Shown in pieces: positions 19,907 to 29,860 of a stretch of 64,000 nucleotides of DNA. The stretch lies in contig NZ_CP041659.1 of NCBI RefSeq assembly GCF_007998985.1, positions 2,044,001 to 2,108,000 of the forward strand, written 5' to 3'. Both the position numbers and the translations under genes were made by a program. Origin of the DNA: Sphingomonas xanthus. Lineage in GTDB: Bacteria > Pseudomonadota > Alphaproteobacteria > Sphingomonadales > Sphingomonadaceae. Each line of letters starts with the position of its first letter. Positions within the stretch are counted from its first letter, which is position 1. Below the pieces are notes generated by a model. The model had not been told where the DNA came from. It made no database searches and saw only the letters and a list, made by a program, of their open reading frames with translations.

Positions 19907-20557
19907 TCAATAGCGCCGGATCAAACCGGCAAGGCGGCCTTGGATCAACACTTGGTCAGGCCGATAACGCTGCGCTTCATACTGGCGGTTGGCGGGGTCC
20001 AGCCGGACCATCTGCCCTTCGCGCCGAAACGTCTTGAGGGTGGCTTCCGCCTGGTCGATCAGGGCGACGACAATGTCGCCGTCGCGCGCCGTGTCGACCT
20101 TGCGAATGAGCGCATAGTCGCCATCGAGGATGCCTTCCTCGACCATCGAATCCCCCGACACTTCAAGCGCATAATGTTCGCCCGGGCCGAGCAGCGCGGC
20201 CGGGACGGCAAAGCCTTCCGTTCCCTGAAGCGCCTCGATCGGCGTGCCTGCAGCGATCCTGCCGTGCATTGGAATTTCCACCATGTCATTGGCGGCTGCC
20301 GGGACAATGGGCCGCCGTGCGGGAGCGGGGGTCTGGACCGCCGCTTCAGGCATCCGCACGATTTCCAGCGCCCGGGCGCGATTGGGGAGCCGGCGGATGA
20401 ACTGCCGCTCCTCCAGCGCCGAGATCAGCCGGTGAACCCCCGACTTCGACTTGAGGTCGAGCGCCTCGCGCATTTCGTCGAAACTGGGACTGACCCCGGT
20501 CGCCGACAGGCGGGTATGGATGAAATTCAGCAATTCATGCTGCTTTGAAGTTAGCAT
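19907..20557 (-). CDS. lexA: LexA SOS repressor
   Basis: Represses DNA-damage genes and is inactivated by RecA-stimulated self-cleavage. The 216-residue product has an N-terminal winged-helix domain (about 1-65), a linker, and a C-terminal S24 peptidase domain. The cleavage site is Ala103-Gly104 in [10 protein letters not shown], the nucleophile Ser137 in SGDSM, and the general base Lys175 in EATLKTF. The start at 20557 gives the standard [11 protein letters not shown]-terminus; the frame remains open 25 codons further upstream. A perfect SOS box sits 17-31 bases upstream of the ATG. Confidence 0.98.
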   Translation of the reverse strand: MLTSKQHELLNFIHTRLSATGVSPSFDEMREALDLKSKSGVHRLISALEERQFIRRLPNRARALEIVRMPEAAVQTPAPARRPIVPAAANDMVEIPMHGRIAAGTPIEALQGTEGFAVPAALLGPGEHYALEVSGDSMVEEGILDGDYALIRKVDTARDGDIVVALIDQAEATLKTFRREGQMVRLDPANRQYEAQRYRPDQVLIQGRLAGLIRRY

Positions 20558-20573
20558 CGGACCCTCCGTCCCG

Positions 20574-20588
20574 GAACGAATAGGGAAC
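20574..20588 (-). promoter_or_regulatory. LexA-binding SOS box (GAAC-N7-GAAC)
   Basis: The sequence GAACGAATAGGGAAC is an exact match to the alphaproteobacterial LexA operator GAAC/GTTC direct repeat with 7-base spacing. It lies in the 56-base gap between the trpG stop and the lexA start, 17 bases from the lexA ATG, as expected for autoregulation. A further GAAC pair at 20600-20611 has 4-base spacing and is probably not an operator. Confidence 0.92.
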
Positions 20589-20613
20589 GTGTAGGAAACG
20601 AACTGGCGAACTG

Positions 20614-21198
20614 TCAAGAGCCCGCGCTGCAAAGTCCCAGAAATGCCCTCAGGAGCGCATGGCCATGGTCGGTGGCGATGCTTTCCGGATGGAACTGGAT
20701 TCCATGGACTGGCGCGTCGGCGTGGCGCATCGCCATCACCGTTCCATCGGCGGCCCAGGCATTGGCAAGAAGAGGTGCAATAGGATTGGGAACCGCCAGC
20801 GAATGGTAGCGGGTAGCCGCGAACGGGGAGGGCAGGGCCGCAAACAGTCCGGTCCCGTCATGGCTGACTGTTGCTACCTTGCCATGGACCGGTTCGGTGC
20901 GGCAAACCTCCGACCCACAGGCCTCGGCAATCGCCTGATGGCCGAGGCAAACGCCGAGCAGCGGATGGCGCCGCGCGATGCAGGCTTTGGCGAGGTCGAC
21001 GGAGATTCCTGCTTGCCGCGGGCCGCCCGGACCGGGCGAGATGACTACGCCCGAAACGCCGAGGGCGAAGGCTTGGCCGACATCGATGGCGTCACTCCGT
21101 TCGACCCGGATATCAGCCCCCAATGTCGCCAGATAGTCCACCAGCATGAAGGTGAAGCTGTCGACATTGTCGAGAACCAGGATCGCCGGGGCGGCCAT
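20614..21198 (-). CDS. trpG: Glutamine amidotransferase of anthranilate/aminodeoxychorismate synthase
   Basis: Releases ammonia from glutamine for a chorismate-using partner, TrpE (tryptophan) or PabB (folate). The 194-residue class I amidotransferase has the oxyanion turn SPGPGGP, the nucleophile Cys84 in GVCLGHQAI, and the His170/Glu172 pair in GIQFHPES. It is the only trp-type gene here; trpE, trpD and trpC are not adjacent. It may therefore serve p-aminobenzoate synthesis, or the partners lie elsewhere. It lies 10 bases downstream of ppiD on the same strand, so the two may be cotranscribed. The start is at [11 protein letters not shown]. Confidence 0.92.
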   Translation of the reverse strand: MAAPAILVLDNVDSFTFMLVDYLATLGADIRVERSDAIDVGQAFALGVSGVVISPGPGGPRQAGISVDLAKACIARRHPLLGVCLGHQAIAEACGSEVCRTEPVHGKVATVSHDGTGLFAALPSPFAATRYHSLAVPNPIAPLLANAWAADGTVMAMRHADAPVHGIQFHPESIATDHGHALLRAFLGLCSAGS

Positions 21199-21208
21199 CC
21201 GCCGCTGC

Positions 21209-23149
21209 TTACTGGCCCGACCCGATAATCCGCTGGCGCGCCGCGGCGATCGCGTCGGCGTCACGCTCGACGCCCTGATCGGCCTTGAGCGCGGCAAGAA
21301 ACTGCTCGCCGAGCTCGTTCGACGCGGTCTGCTGGAAGGCCGACTGGGTCTGGCTGATCAGGCCGGGGTTGTTGAGCGCATTGCCGGGCGTGATCTTGTT
21401 GGTCTTGACGATCACGAAGCCGCGATTTTGCGGGTCGGCAACCAGCCGGCTCTTGCCCTCGGACAGCGAGAACATCATCCGCAACGCGGTCACGGCATCG
21501 GCATTGGCCTGGGTGATTTGCAGGCGGCGGGCCGTGACCGACTCGATCGGCGGCAGGGCGACGCCAGCAGAGGCGCGCGCCTCGTCCATGGACATGCCGC
21601 GGGCGACCTTGGCGGCAATCTCGGAAGCTACCGCGCGGGCACGATCGAGCGCCTTGCGCTTGATCCAGTCATCGCGAACCTTTTCGCGAATCTGGGCAAG
21701 CGGCGCCGGTGCGGCCTCGATCACGCGATCAACCCCGACCAGCGCATAGCCGGCGTCATTCGGCAGGGTGATGACCTCGGGATCATCGTCGACGGCCATC
21801 GCGAAGCCGGCCTGGAGCGCGGGCGCAAGTTCGGTCGGAAGGCGGAAATCGCCGTCGCCGCGCGCAGTTCCGTTGCTGAAAATGCCTGGCGTCGTCACAA
21901 CCTGCAACTTGGCCGCGGCGGCGGCCTCGGCAAAGCTAGCTCCGTCAGCGATCTGGTCTTCGACCTGGGTCAAAAGGTCAGTCAGCGCTTCCTTGCGCTT
22001 GTTCGCGGCAAGCAGGGTTGCAATCTCGCCACGCGCAGCCGCCAGCGAGCGGCCCGAAGCGGCGCGAACTTCCTCGATCTTGATGACGTGCCAGCCCAGG
22101 TCGGATCGAACCGGTCCGACGATTGCACCCGATTTGGCGGAGAAGGCGGCGTTGGCGACAGTCTCGCCGGCGAGCGCGCCAAATTGTTCACGGTTCTGAG
22201 CGCCGAGCGTCACGTCGGCAGCGGCGAAGCCGGCAGGCGCGGCGGCGGCAGCAAAGGCCGCGCCGCCGCGAGCGCGGGCGGCGATACCGTCGGCTGCCGC
22301 CTTGTCCTGGACGACGGCCTGGCTGATCACCCGCGTTTCCAGACCGCCATAGGTCGCCCGGTTGGCGTTGTAATAGGCGGCAATTTCGGCGTCGGTCGGC
22401 TGGACACCGGCAACTGCTTCAGGGCCGAGTCGCGCGATTTTCAGCACCCGCTGTTCCGGAATGACGTAACGCTGCCGGTTTTGGGCGTAGAAGGATTGAA
22501 GGTCACCATCGGACGGATTGAGACCAGCGCGGAACATTTCCGCGGGAACAAGGGCCATCTGGCCTTCGCGCTGCTCTAGCAACATGTCGGCGTAGGACCG
22601 GGCCACGCCGATCGGGACGCGGGCTTCGACCGCCGCAGGCGCAACAATCAGGCGCTGCATCAGGGCGACCCGCAACATGTTGCGGAGCTGCGCGTCGGTC
22701 ATCTGCTGCTGCTGCAGGAAGGCTGCATAGGCCTGGTCATTGAATTTGCCGTCGAGTCCCCGGGTCTGCGGCAGGCTGGCAATCTGTCCGTCCACCAGGC
22801 GCTTGGACAGGAAGAAGCCATGATCTTGCGCGAAGGAAAGCAAAGCCTTTTCGTCGACGAGGCTCTCAAGCAATGCACCGAACTGGCCGGCAATCGAGGC
22901 ATAGGTTGCCGTCGGATCCTCACGCTGCGCATCCTGTAGCGCGCGTCGCATGCGATCGCTCAATTCGCGCTCGCTCACTTCCTCGCTGCCGACTTCGACC
23001 AAGGCCTCGCCGCCACCGCCACCCATCGTTCCCGAACGAACGTTGGAAAGATCGGCCAGCGCGAAGGAGGCAAGGATAGCCAGAAGAAACAGAACCGCGA
23101 CGACGGTCCCCAGCGCGGACTTGGAAAGGTTACGGAAGGCGGCGAGCAT
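21209..23149 (-). CDS. ppiD: Peptidylprolyl isomerase, PpiD/SurA-type membrane foldase
   Basis: A periplasmic folding factor anchored by one N-terminal membrane helix (about residues 14-33). The 646-residue product has a SurA_N-like helical chaperone region, a parvulin-type rotamase domain (about 240-370, with AKSGAIVGPVRSDLGWHVIKIEE), and a C-terminal helical domain. The parvulin motif is fairly divergent, as in PpiD generally. It is divergent from tpiA and followed closely by trpG. PpiD-type proteins assist folding of outer-membrane and secreted proteins at the Sec exit. Confidence 0.9.
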   Translation of the reverse strand: MLAAFRNLSKSALGTVVAVLFLLAILASFALADLSNVRSGTMGGGGGEALVEVGSEEVSERELSDRMRRALQDAQREDPTATYASIAGQFGALLESLVDEKALLSFAQDHGFFLSKRLVDGQIASLPQTRGLDGKFNDQAYAAFLQQQQMTDAQLRNMLRVALMQRLIVAPAAVEARVPIGVARSYADMLLEQREGQMALVPAEMFRAGLNPSDGDLQSFYAQNRQRYVIPEQRVLKIARLGPEAVAGVQPTDAEIAAYYNANRATYGGLETRVISQAVVQDKAAADGIAARARGGAAFAAAAAPAGFAAADVTLGAQNREQFGALAGETVANAAFSAKSGAIVGPVRSDLGWHVIKIEEVRAASGRSLAAARGEIATLLAANKRKEALTDLLTQVEDQIADGASFAEAAAAAKLQVVTTPGIFSNGTARGDGDFRLPTELAPALQAGFAMAVDDDPEVITLPNDAGYALVGVDRVIEAAPAPLAQIREKVRDDWIKRKALDRARAVASEIAAKVARGMSMDEARASAGVALPPIESVTARRLQITQANADAVTALRMMFSLSEGKSRLVADPQNRGFVIVKTNKITPGNALNNPGLISQTQSAFQQTASNELGEQFLAALKADQGVERDADAIAAARQRIIGSGQ

Positions 23150-23234
23150 TCAACTCTCTCGGCTTTGAAAAGGGTTGGGGTCGCTTTAGGGGCGGCATCC
23201 TGCAACAGCAAGCAAGCTGAAAGGGGAATCGGAT

Positions 23235-23984
23235 ATGGCGCGGCGCAAGCTGGTGGTGGGCAACTGGAAAATGCACGGGGTCGCGGCCAACCTGGGTCAG
23301 GTCACGCACATTTCAATCGCCGCCGAAGTTACAGATATCGACATGGCGCTGTGCCTTCCGGCGACGCTGATCGAGCGCGGAGTCCGCGCTGCGCCGGGCT
23401 TCGCGATCGGCGGACAGGACGTCCATGCCTTTCCCGAAGGCCCCCACACTGGCGCCATTTCCGCCGCCATGCTGCTGGATGCCGGCGCAAGGCTGACCAT
23501 CGTCGGCCATAGCGAACGGCGCGAAGGCCAGGGCGAGACCGACGCCGATGTCAAAGCCAAGGCCGAGGCTGCCTTGTCGGCTGGCCTCGACGTCATCCTG
23601 TGCATTGGCGAGAGCGATGCGGTGCGCGAGGCTGGAAAGGCGGTGGCGACCGTCTCGGCCCAGCTCGACGCCTCGCTCCCCGACAAGGTCGCAGACCCCG
23701 CCCGTTTCTCGATCGCCTATGAACCGATCTGGGCGATCGGCACCGGCAAGATCCCCTCGGTTCACGACATTGAAGAAATGCATTCCGCACTTCGCGGGCG
23801 GTTGGTCGCAGCCTATGGCGATGCCGGCAACCAGATCCGCATCCTCTACGGCGGATCGGTCAAGGCCGCCAACGCAGCCAACATCTTCGCAGTGGACAAT
23901 GTCGATGGCGCGCTGGTGGGCGGCGCGAGCCTGTTGGCGGCGGATTTCCTGCCGATCGTGGAAGCCGCGGCCCAGGCAGGCTGA
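23235..23984 (+). CDS. tpiA: Triose-phosphate isomerase
   Basis: Interconverts dihydroxyacetone phosphate and glyceraldehyde 3-phosphate in glycolysis and gluconeogenesis. The 249-residue TIM barrel has Lys12 in GNWKMHG, catalytic His92 in GHSERR, catalytic Glu163 in AYEPIWAIGTG, and the phosphate loop YGGSVKAANA. The start is preceded by AAGGGGAA. It is divergent from ppiD with an 85-base gap and followed by a small secreted-protein gene. Confidence 0.98.
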   Translation: MARRKLVVGNWKMHGVAANLGQVTHISIAAEVTDIDMALCLPATLIERGVRAAPGFAIGGQDVHAFPEGPHTGAISAAMLLDAGARLTIVGHSERREGQGETDADVKAKAEAALSAGLDVILCIGESDAVREAGKAVATVSAQLDASLPDKVADPARFSIAYEPIWAIGTGKIPSVHDIEEMHSALRGRLVAAYGDAGNQIRILYGGSVKAANAANIFAVDNVDGALVGGASLLAADFLPIVEAAAQAG

Positions 23985-24054
23985 GCCTCGTTCATTGAAT
24001 AATCAGCAAGGGGTTGTTACCAAAGTTTCAATCATCTCAACGGGAAAGGTAACA

Positions 24055-24546
24055 ATGCGGATTTTCGTAACGCTGGCTTCACTATCATTGGCTTTTGCTG
24101 CTCCGGCTTTCGCCCAGGCAGGTTTTGCGGTCGGGACACCGGTCACCGACGTCAAGGGCGGCGCCGTCGGCACCGTTACCGCCATCAATGGCGATGTCGT
24201 CACCGTGCGCACCGACAAGCATGAGGCCAATCTTGGCCGCGACAGCTTTACCCCGCATGAGGGCAAGCTGCTTTTCTCCATGACCCAGGCCGAACTCAAT
24301 GCCGCGGTCGAAAAGGACAAGGCTGCGGCCGAAGCCTCCCTGGTGGCTGGCGCAACGGTCAACGGCCGGGCCGGAACTCCTGTCGGCACGATTGACTCGA
24401 TCGACAGCGAGTTTGTCACGGTAAAGCTGGCGTCGGGCAAGCTGGTTCGCCTGCCGCGTACCGGAATCGCTGGAAGCCCCAACGGCGCGGTGATCGGCCT
24501 TACTGCCGACCAGCTCGAGGCCCAAGTCAGCGCAACGGCCCAATAA
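24055..24546 (+). CDS. Secreted protein with two internal repeats
   Basis: A 163-residue protein with a clear Sec signal peptide (MRIFVTLASLSLAFAAPAFA, cleavage before QAGF). The mature part holds two similar units of about 60 residues, each with a V-G-T-(V/I) turn, an (E/V)VTV strand and a final (A/T)xxQLEA or QAELNAAV helix. The fold could be PRC-barrel-like, but that is a guess. Ribosome-binding site GGAAAGG lies upstream of the ATG at 24055. I do not recognise a named family. Its location is periplasmic or surface. Confidence 0.75.
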   Translation: MRIFVTLASLSLAFAAPAFAQAGFAVGTPVTDVKGGAVGTVTAINGDVVTVRTDKHEANLGRDSFTPHEGKLLFSMTQAELNAAVEKDKAAAEASLVAGATVNGRAGTPVGTIDSIDSEFVTVKLASGKLVRLPRTGIAGSPNGAVIGLTADQLEAQVSATAQ

Positions 24547-24559
24547 GCAGACACCATAC

Positions 24560-24594
24560 GTCGGGCGCGCGTTGAGTTTTCAGCGCGCGCCGAC
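24560..24594. other. Strong GC-rich hairpin between the secreted-repeat gene and secG
   Basis: GTCGG(G)CGCGCG and CGCGCGCCGAC form an 11-bp stem with one bulged G around a 12-base loop. No T run follows, so it is not a standard intrinsic terminator. It could be a Rho-independent-like stall, an mRNA stabiliser or a structured leader for secG, whose ATG is 45 bases further on. Confidence 0.55.
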
Positions 24595-24638
24595 TATCTG
24601 CTGCGACGATTCACTCTTTTCGAAACGGCCCGGTCCCC

Positions 24639-24968
24639 ATGTTCACCTTCCTTCTGATCTTCCAGACGATCGTTGCAGTCGCGCTTGTCGCGGTGATTCT
24701 CATGCAGCGTTCGGAAGGCGGCGGGCTTGGGGTCGGCGGCTCGTCTTCGGGGGGCGGCCTGATGACCGCACGCGGCGCGGCGGATTTCCTGACTCGCTCG
24801 ACCGCGATCCTCGGCGGGATTTTCATTTTCCTGTCGATCGCCCTGGCCGCGATCGCCGGCGTTAGCGGGGAAGCGCCGACGGTCGACACGTCGCTGGCCG
24901 CGCCGCAACCGACCCAGCCGGTGGCTCCGGCGCCGACTGAGGCACCGGCAGTTCCGCTCGCCCAATAA
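24639..24968 (+). CDS. secG: Preprotein translocase subunit SecG
   Basis: Accessory membrane subunit of the SecYEG channel. The 109-residue product has two transmembrane helices (about 2-20 and 53-74), joined by the conserved Gly/Ser-rich loop with MQRSEGGGLG and the TARGAADFLTRST segment. The C-terminal tail is rich in Pro, Ala and Thr, as in many alphaproteobacteria. It precedes pyrG, the usual alphaproteobacterial order. Confidence 0.95.
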   Translation: MFTFLLIFQTIVAVALVAVILMQRSEGGGLGVGGSSSGGGLMTARGAADFLTRSTAILGGIFIFLSIALAAIAGVSGEAPTVDTSLAAPQPTQPVAPAPTEAPAVPLAQ

Positions 24969-25052
24969 TCAGCCCGTTCGGCCAGATTTTTTTCACTTCG
25001 ACAATTTGAGCGCTTGCCTTGCAAGGGTGAGCGCCCGTAAGGCCCGACTCCC

Positions 25053-26687
25053 ATGGCGCGGTATATTTTCATCACCGGCGGCGTGGTCTCATCGCTCGGC
25101 AAGGGTTTGTTGGCAGCTTCCTTGGGGGCGCTGTTGCAGGCGCGAGGCTTTTCGGTCCGAATCCGTAAGTTCGATCCCTATTTGAACGTCGATCCCGGGA
25201 CCATGTCGCCCTATCAGCACGGCGAAGTCTACGTGACGGACGACGGGGCGGAAACCGACCTCGACCTCGGCCATTACGAACGCTTCACCGGGGTCTCTGC
25301 GCGCCAGAGCGACAACATCACTTCGGGCCGTATCTATCGCGACATTATCGCGCGCGAGCGTCGCGGCGATTATCTTGGCGCGACGGTCCAGGTCGTTCCC
25401 CATGTCACCAACGCGATCAAGGAATTCGCCCAGGCCGACATCGATGGCCTAGACTTCGTGATCTGCGAAATTGGCGGGACGGTCGGCGACATCGAAAGCC
25501 TGCCTTTCGTCGAAGCCATCCGACAGCTGAAGAACGACCTCGGCCGGGGGCAGGCGGCCTTCGTTCACACGACACTGGTCCCTTACATCGCCGCCGCCGG
25601 CGAGTTGAAGACGAAGCCGACTCAGCATTCCGTTCGGGAACTTACGAGTTACGGAATCCAGCCCGACGTGCTGCTGTGCCGCGCCGACCGGCCGATCCCG
25701 GAAAGCGAGCGCAACAAGATCGCATTGTTCTGCAACGTTCCTACTTCGGCGGTCATCCAGGCGCTCGATGCCCGGTCGATCTACGACGTGCCGCTGGCCT
25801 ATCATTACGAAGGCCTGGACGCGGAAGTCCTGAAAGTGTTCGGAATCGAGGACGCGCCCGACCCCGATCTCACCCGCTGGAAAGACATCATGGACCGCGT
25901 CGACCACCCGGAAGGGGAGGTCACGATCGGCGTCGTCGGCAAATATGTCGGCCTGCCCGATGCCTACAAGAGTTTGCGCGAGGCCCTCGTCCACGGCGGG
26001 CTCGCCAACCGGGTCAAGGTCAACATCCGCTGGATCGACGCCGAACTGTTCGAAAAGGCCGACGTCGACCTAGCCGCCGAACTGGAACCGCTGCACGGCA
26101 TCCTTGTACCCGGTGGGTTCGGCGAGCGCGGCAGCGAGGGCAAGATCGCCTCCGTCCGCTTCGCTCGCGAACGCGAAGTGCCCTTCTTCGGCATCTGTCT
26201 CGGCATGCAAATGGCGTGCATCGAAGGCGCGCGGAACACGGCCGGGATCGCCGATGCATCGACTACCGAGTTCGGCGATACCAGCGAGCCAGTTGTCGGC
26301 CTCATCACCGAATGGATGAGCGAGGAGGGACTGCAAAAACGGACCGCGGAGACCGACATGGGCGGGACGATGCGGCTCGGCGCCTATACGGCGCAGCTCA
26401 AGGGCAACAGCCATGCAGCCTCGATTTATGGCGCGACGGAAATCAGCGAGCGGCACCGGCACCGTTATGAGGTCAACGTCCATTATCGCGAAGCACTTGA
26501 AAAGGGCGGACTGACCTTTTCCGGCATGTCGCCCGATGGCGAATTGCCCGAAATCGTCGAACGGCCCGAGCATCCCTGGTTCATCGGGGTCCAGTTCCAC
26601 CCGGAGCTCAAGAGTCGCCCGTTCAACCCCCATCCCCTGTTTTCAGGATTCATCGGGGCGGCTTTGAAGCAGTCTCGCCTGGTTTAA
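25053..26687 (+). CDS. pyrG: CTP synthase
   Basis: Makes CTP from UTP, ATP and glutamine. The 544-residue product has the N-terminal synthetase domain, starting [18 protein letters not shown] with its nucleotide loop, and a C-terminal class I glutamine amidotransferase domain. The latter has the nucleophile Cys in [12 protein letters not shown] and the His/Glu pair in GVQFHPE. Full length and typical. It lies 84 bases after secG. Confidence 0.98.
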   Translation: MARYIFITGGVVSSLGKGLLAASLGALLQARGFSVRIRKFDPYLNVDPGTMSPYQHGEVYVTDDGAETDLDLGHYERFTGVSARQSDNITSGRIYRDIIARERRGDYLGATVQVVPHVTNAIKEFAQADIDGLDFVICEIGGTVGDIESLPFVEAIRQLKNDLGRGQAAFVHTTLVPYIAAAGELKTKPTQHSVRELTSYGIQPDVLLCRADRPIPESERNKIALFCNVPTSAVIQALDARSIYDVPLAYHYEGLDAEVLKVFGIEDAPDPDLTRWKDIMDRVDHPEGEVTIGVVGKYVGLPDAYKSLREALVHGGLANRVKVNIRWIDAELFEKADVDLAAELEPLHGILVPGGFGERGSEGKIASVRFAREREVPFFGICLGMQMACIEGARNTAGIADASTTEFGDTSEPVVGLITEWMSEEGLQKRTAETDMGGTMRLGAYTAQLKGNSHAASIYGATEISERHRHRYEVNVHYREALEKGGLTFSGMSPDGELPEIVERPEHPWFIGVQFHPELKSRPFNPHPLFSGFIGAALKQSRLV

Positions 26688-26755
26688 GTTGCTGAGTTTA
26701 ACGCAGATTATTTGATTCATTTGCCGTTAAGGCGAAGAGTCGTTACGTCGGCGAC

Positions 26756-26992
26756 ATGCAGGGAAAAATGACCATCGCAATGATCCTCGCGGCTTTCGGT
26801 TCGACCGTCAGCTTTGCTGCCGAGGTCACCAAGCGGCCGGCCTGCCCCAAGACGGAGCAGGCTCCGACCCAGACCCAGCGCCAGCAGGCGCCGCGTGCCG
26901 AATCGCAGCCGCGCAAGGCTCGGCCAAGCGGGTGTCCGCTGACCCGCGCAATCCCGGCCGTGGTCGACCCGACCCCGTTCTTCCTGATCTGA
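26756..26992 (+). CDS. Small secreted hypothetical protein
   Basis: A 78-residue product with a probable signal peptide (hydrophobic IAMILAAFGSTVSFAA near the N-terminus). A polar region rich in Gln, Pro, Arg and Ala follows, with two Cys that could form a disulfide in the periplasm. The ATG at 26756 is assumed; an ATG at 26768 is equally possible. It sits between pyrG and trxB on the same strand. I recognise no family, and the gene could be lineage-specific. Confidence 0.5.
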   Translation: MQGKMTIAMILAAFGSTVSFAAEVTKRPACPKTEQAPTQTQRQQAPRAESQPRKARPSGCPLTRAIPAVVDPTPFFLI

Positions 26993-27018
26993 TTACCGTC
27001 CCATTGCCCGACTGGCGC

Positions 27019-28004
<986 letters not shown>

Positions 28005-28018
28005 TTTCCGGGCGCTAC

Positions 28019-28315
28019 CTAGGTCAGAGAAAGCCGCTGTGCGAGCGCAAGAAGGCGGCCGAAGCTCATCAGGTCTTCCGCCTCGACATCCTCATCCTCG
28101 ATCAGGATGCCAAGCCGCTCTTCCATCTCGGTGAGCAGGGTTGCGACCGCCATCGAATCGAATTCAGGCAGGGCGCCGAACAGCTCGGTCTCTTCATCGA
28201 ACGCCGCGGCGCGCTCCGCGGATATCCCCAGCACGTCGACCAGTAGCGCGCGCAGCGTCGCATCCACTTCCGCGCGATCGTCCCACGCCACGAATGCCCC
28301 TCCCTCGGTCGCCAT
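28019..28315 (-). CDS. Acyl carrier protein, exosortase-A-cluster type
   Basis: A 98-residue acyl carrier protein with the phosphopantetheine attachment Ser54 in LPEFDSMAV, flanked by acidic helices (EMEERLGILIEDEDVEAED). It differs from the fatty-acid synthase ACP, which has DSLD. It is divergent from the adjacent AMP-ligase gene, across a 75-base shared promoter region. Together with the ligase and the PLP decarboxylase it forms the trio normally linked to exosortase A (EpsH-type) loci. The start is the ATG at 28315; the upstream open frame shows no conservation. Confidence 0.85.
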   Translation of the reverse strand: MATEGGAFVAWDDRAEVDATLRALLVDVLGISAERAAAFDEETELFGALPEFDSMAVATLLTEMEERLGILIEDEDVEAEDLMSFGRLLALAQRLSLT

Positions 28316-28390
28316 GGCGCCGCCCCCTAGGGAAAGGCGGCGCGTGAGGCAAGCTTTGCAGGCCAGGACGCGCCGAGCTAGGCGGGAGGC

Positions 28391-29860
28391 GTGACCAGTC
28401 CCGATCCCAAGCCTTATCCGCTCGATCATCTCGCGTTGCGCGGGGAGCATGGCGCGTTGGCGCTTGTCGCGGGCGAGGAGCGGCTGACCTTTGCGCAGCT
28501 GGACGCGGCGGTCGGGCGGGCTGCGTCGGCATTGCTGGCGCACGGGCTCGTACCCGGCGACCGGGTCGCGACCTGGATGGGCAAAACCCTGCTCGCCTGC
28601 ATCATGCCGCTGGCTGCGGCACGCGCCGGTCTGGTTCATGTCCCGATCAATCCTGTGCTGAAGCATGGCCAGGCAGCGCATATCCTGGTCGACAGCGGGG
28701 CAAGGCTGCTCGTCGCGAACCGGGCCAGGCTCGACAGTCTAGCGGCAGGCGAAATTGCCGGGGCAAAATTCGTGGCGCTTGAGGATTGGCGGGCTGATGG
28801 AGAGCCTTTGCCCGCCTCCTCTCATGACCCCGAATTCCTGGCGGCCTTGCTCTACACCAGCGGATCGACGGGGCGGCCGAAGGGCGTGATGCTGAGCCAT
28901 GCCAACCTCTGGCTGGGCGCCATCAGCGTCGCCCATTACCTCCAATTGTCCGCCGATGATCGCACCCTTTGCGTCCTGCCGCTGGCATTCGACTATGGCC
29001 AAAGCCAGCTGCTCGCGACCTGGGCAGCCGGCGGCGCGGCGATCGGCTTTGACTATCTTCTTCCCCGTGACGTTGTGCGTGCGGTCGAGCGGCAGAGGGT
29101 GACGGTGCTGGCCGGGGTGCCGCCGCTGTGGCTGCAGATCGCCGACCAGAAGTGGGACGGGCATGGGAGAAGCTTGCGCACGCTGACCAACAGCGGCGGC
29201 CACCTGCCCGAGCCGTTGGTTCGCCGCTTGCGCGCGCTGTTCCCACAGGCGAGGCTGCACTTGATGTACGGTCTTACCGAAGCCTTTCGCTCCGCAAGCC
29301 TCGACCCGGCATTGGTCGACGCCAATCCCGACAGCGTCGGAACCGCCATTCCCTTTGCCGAATTGCGTGTAGTGCGGCCCGACGGTAGCGAGGCAGTGCC
29401 AGGTGAGGAGGGCGAGCTGGTCCATTCCGGCCCGCTGGTTGCCAAGGGCTATTGGAATGATCCCCAGCGCACCCTGCAGCGGTTTCGCGATGGCGAGGTC
29501 TGGTCGGGCGACACGGTGGTGATGGGCGAGGACGGCCTGCTTCGCTTTCGCGGCCGCGACGACGCGATGATCAAGGTCAGCGGTAATCGCATCAGCCCGA
29601 CTGAAATCGAGGAAGCCGCGCTGGCTAGCGGACTGGTCGGCGATGCCGCGGCGTTCGGCGTTCCGGACGAACGATTGGGTCAGGCGATCCTGCTGGTCGC
29701 AGTGGCGAGCGGCGAAATGGATGAAGCGGGCCTTCGCGCTTACTTCCGCCGCGAACTCCCACCGCACATGCAGCCGCAGCGGATCGAATGGCGCGAGCGG
29801 CTTCCGGTCAGCCCGAACGGCAAGCTCGACCGAACTGCGTTAAAGGCTGAGCTGGCATGA
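28391..29860 (+). CDS. Acyl-CoA/acyl-ACP ligase (AMP-forming), exosortase-A-associated type
   Basis: A 489-residue ANL-superfamily enzyme that activates a carboxylate as an acyl-adenylate and transfers it to a thiol, probably the adjacent ACP. Visible motifs are the P-loop-like YTSGSTGRPKG (about 155), YGLTEAF, the SGDTVV region, and the C-terminal hinge and catalytic Lys region (PNGKLDR). It fits the family annotated as acyl-CoA ligase, exosortase A system-associated. It overlaps the decarboxylase start (ATGA). The acyl substrate is unknown. Confidence 0.85.
   Translation: MTSPDPKPYPLDHLALRGEHGALALVAGEERLTFAQLDAAVGRAASALLAHGLVPGDRVATWMGKTLLACIMPLAAARAGLVHVPINPVLKHGQAAHILVDSGARLLVANRARLDSLAAGEIAGAKFVALEDWRADGEPLPASSHDPEFLAALLYTSGSTGRPKGVMLSHANLWLGAISVAHYLQLSADDRTLCVLPLAFDYGQSQLLATWAAGGAAIGFDYLLPRDVVRAVERQRVTVLAGVPPLWLQIADQKWDGHGRSLRTLTNSGGHLPEPLVRRLRALFPQARLHLMYGLTEAFRSASLDPALVDANPDSVGTAIPFAELRVVRPDGSEAVPGEEGELVHSGPLVAKGYWNDPQRTLQRFRDGEVWSGDTVVMGEDGLLRFRGRDDAMIKVSGNRISPTEIEEAALASGLVGDAAAFGVPDERLGQAILLVAVASGEMDEAGLRAYFRRELPPHMQPQRIEWRERLPVSPNGKLDRTALKAELA

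Noticed and set aside
20600..20611. A second GAAC pair upstream of lexA
   Set aside because: The spacing is 4 bases; only the pair at 20574-20588 fits the operator.
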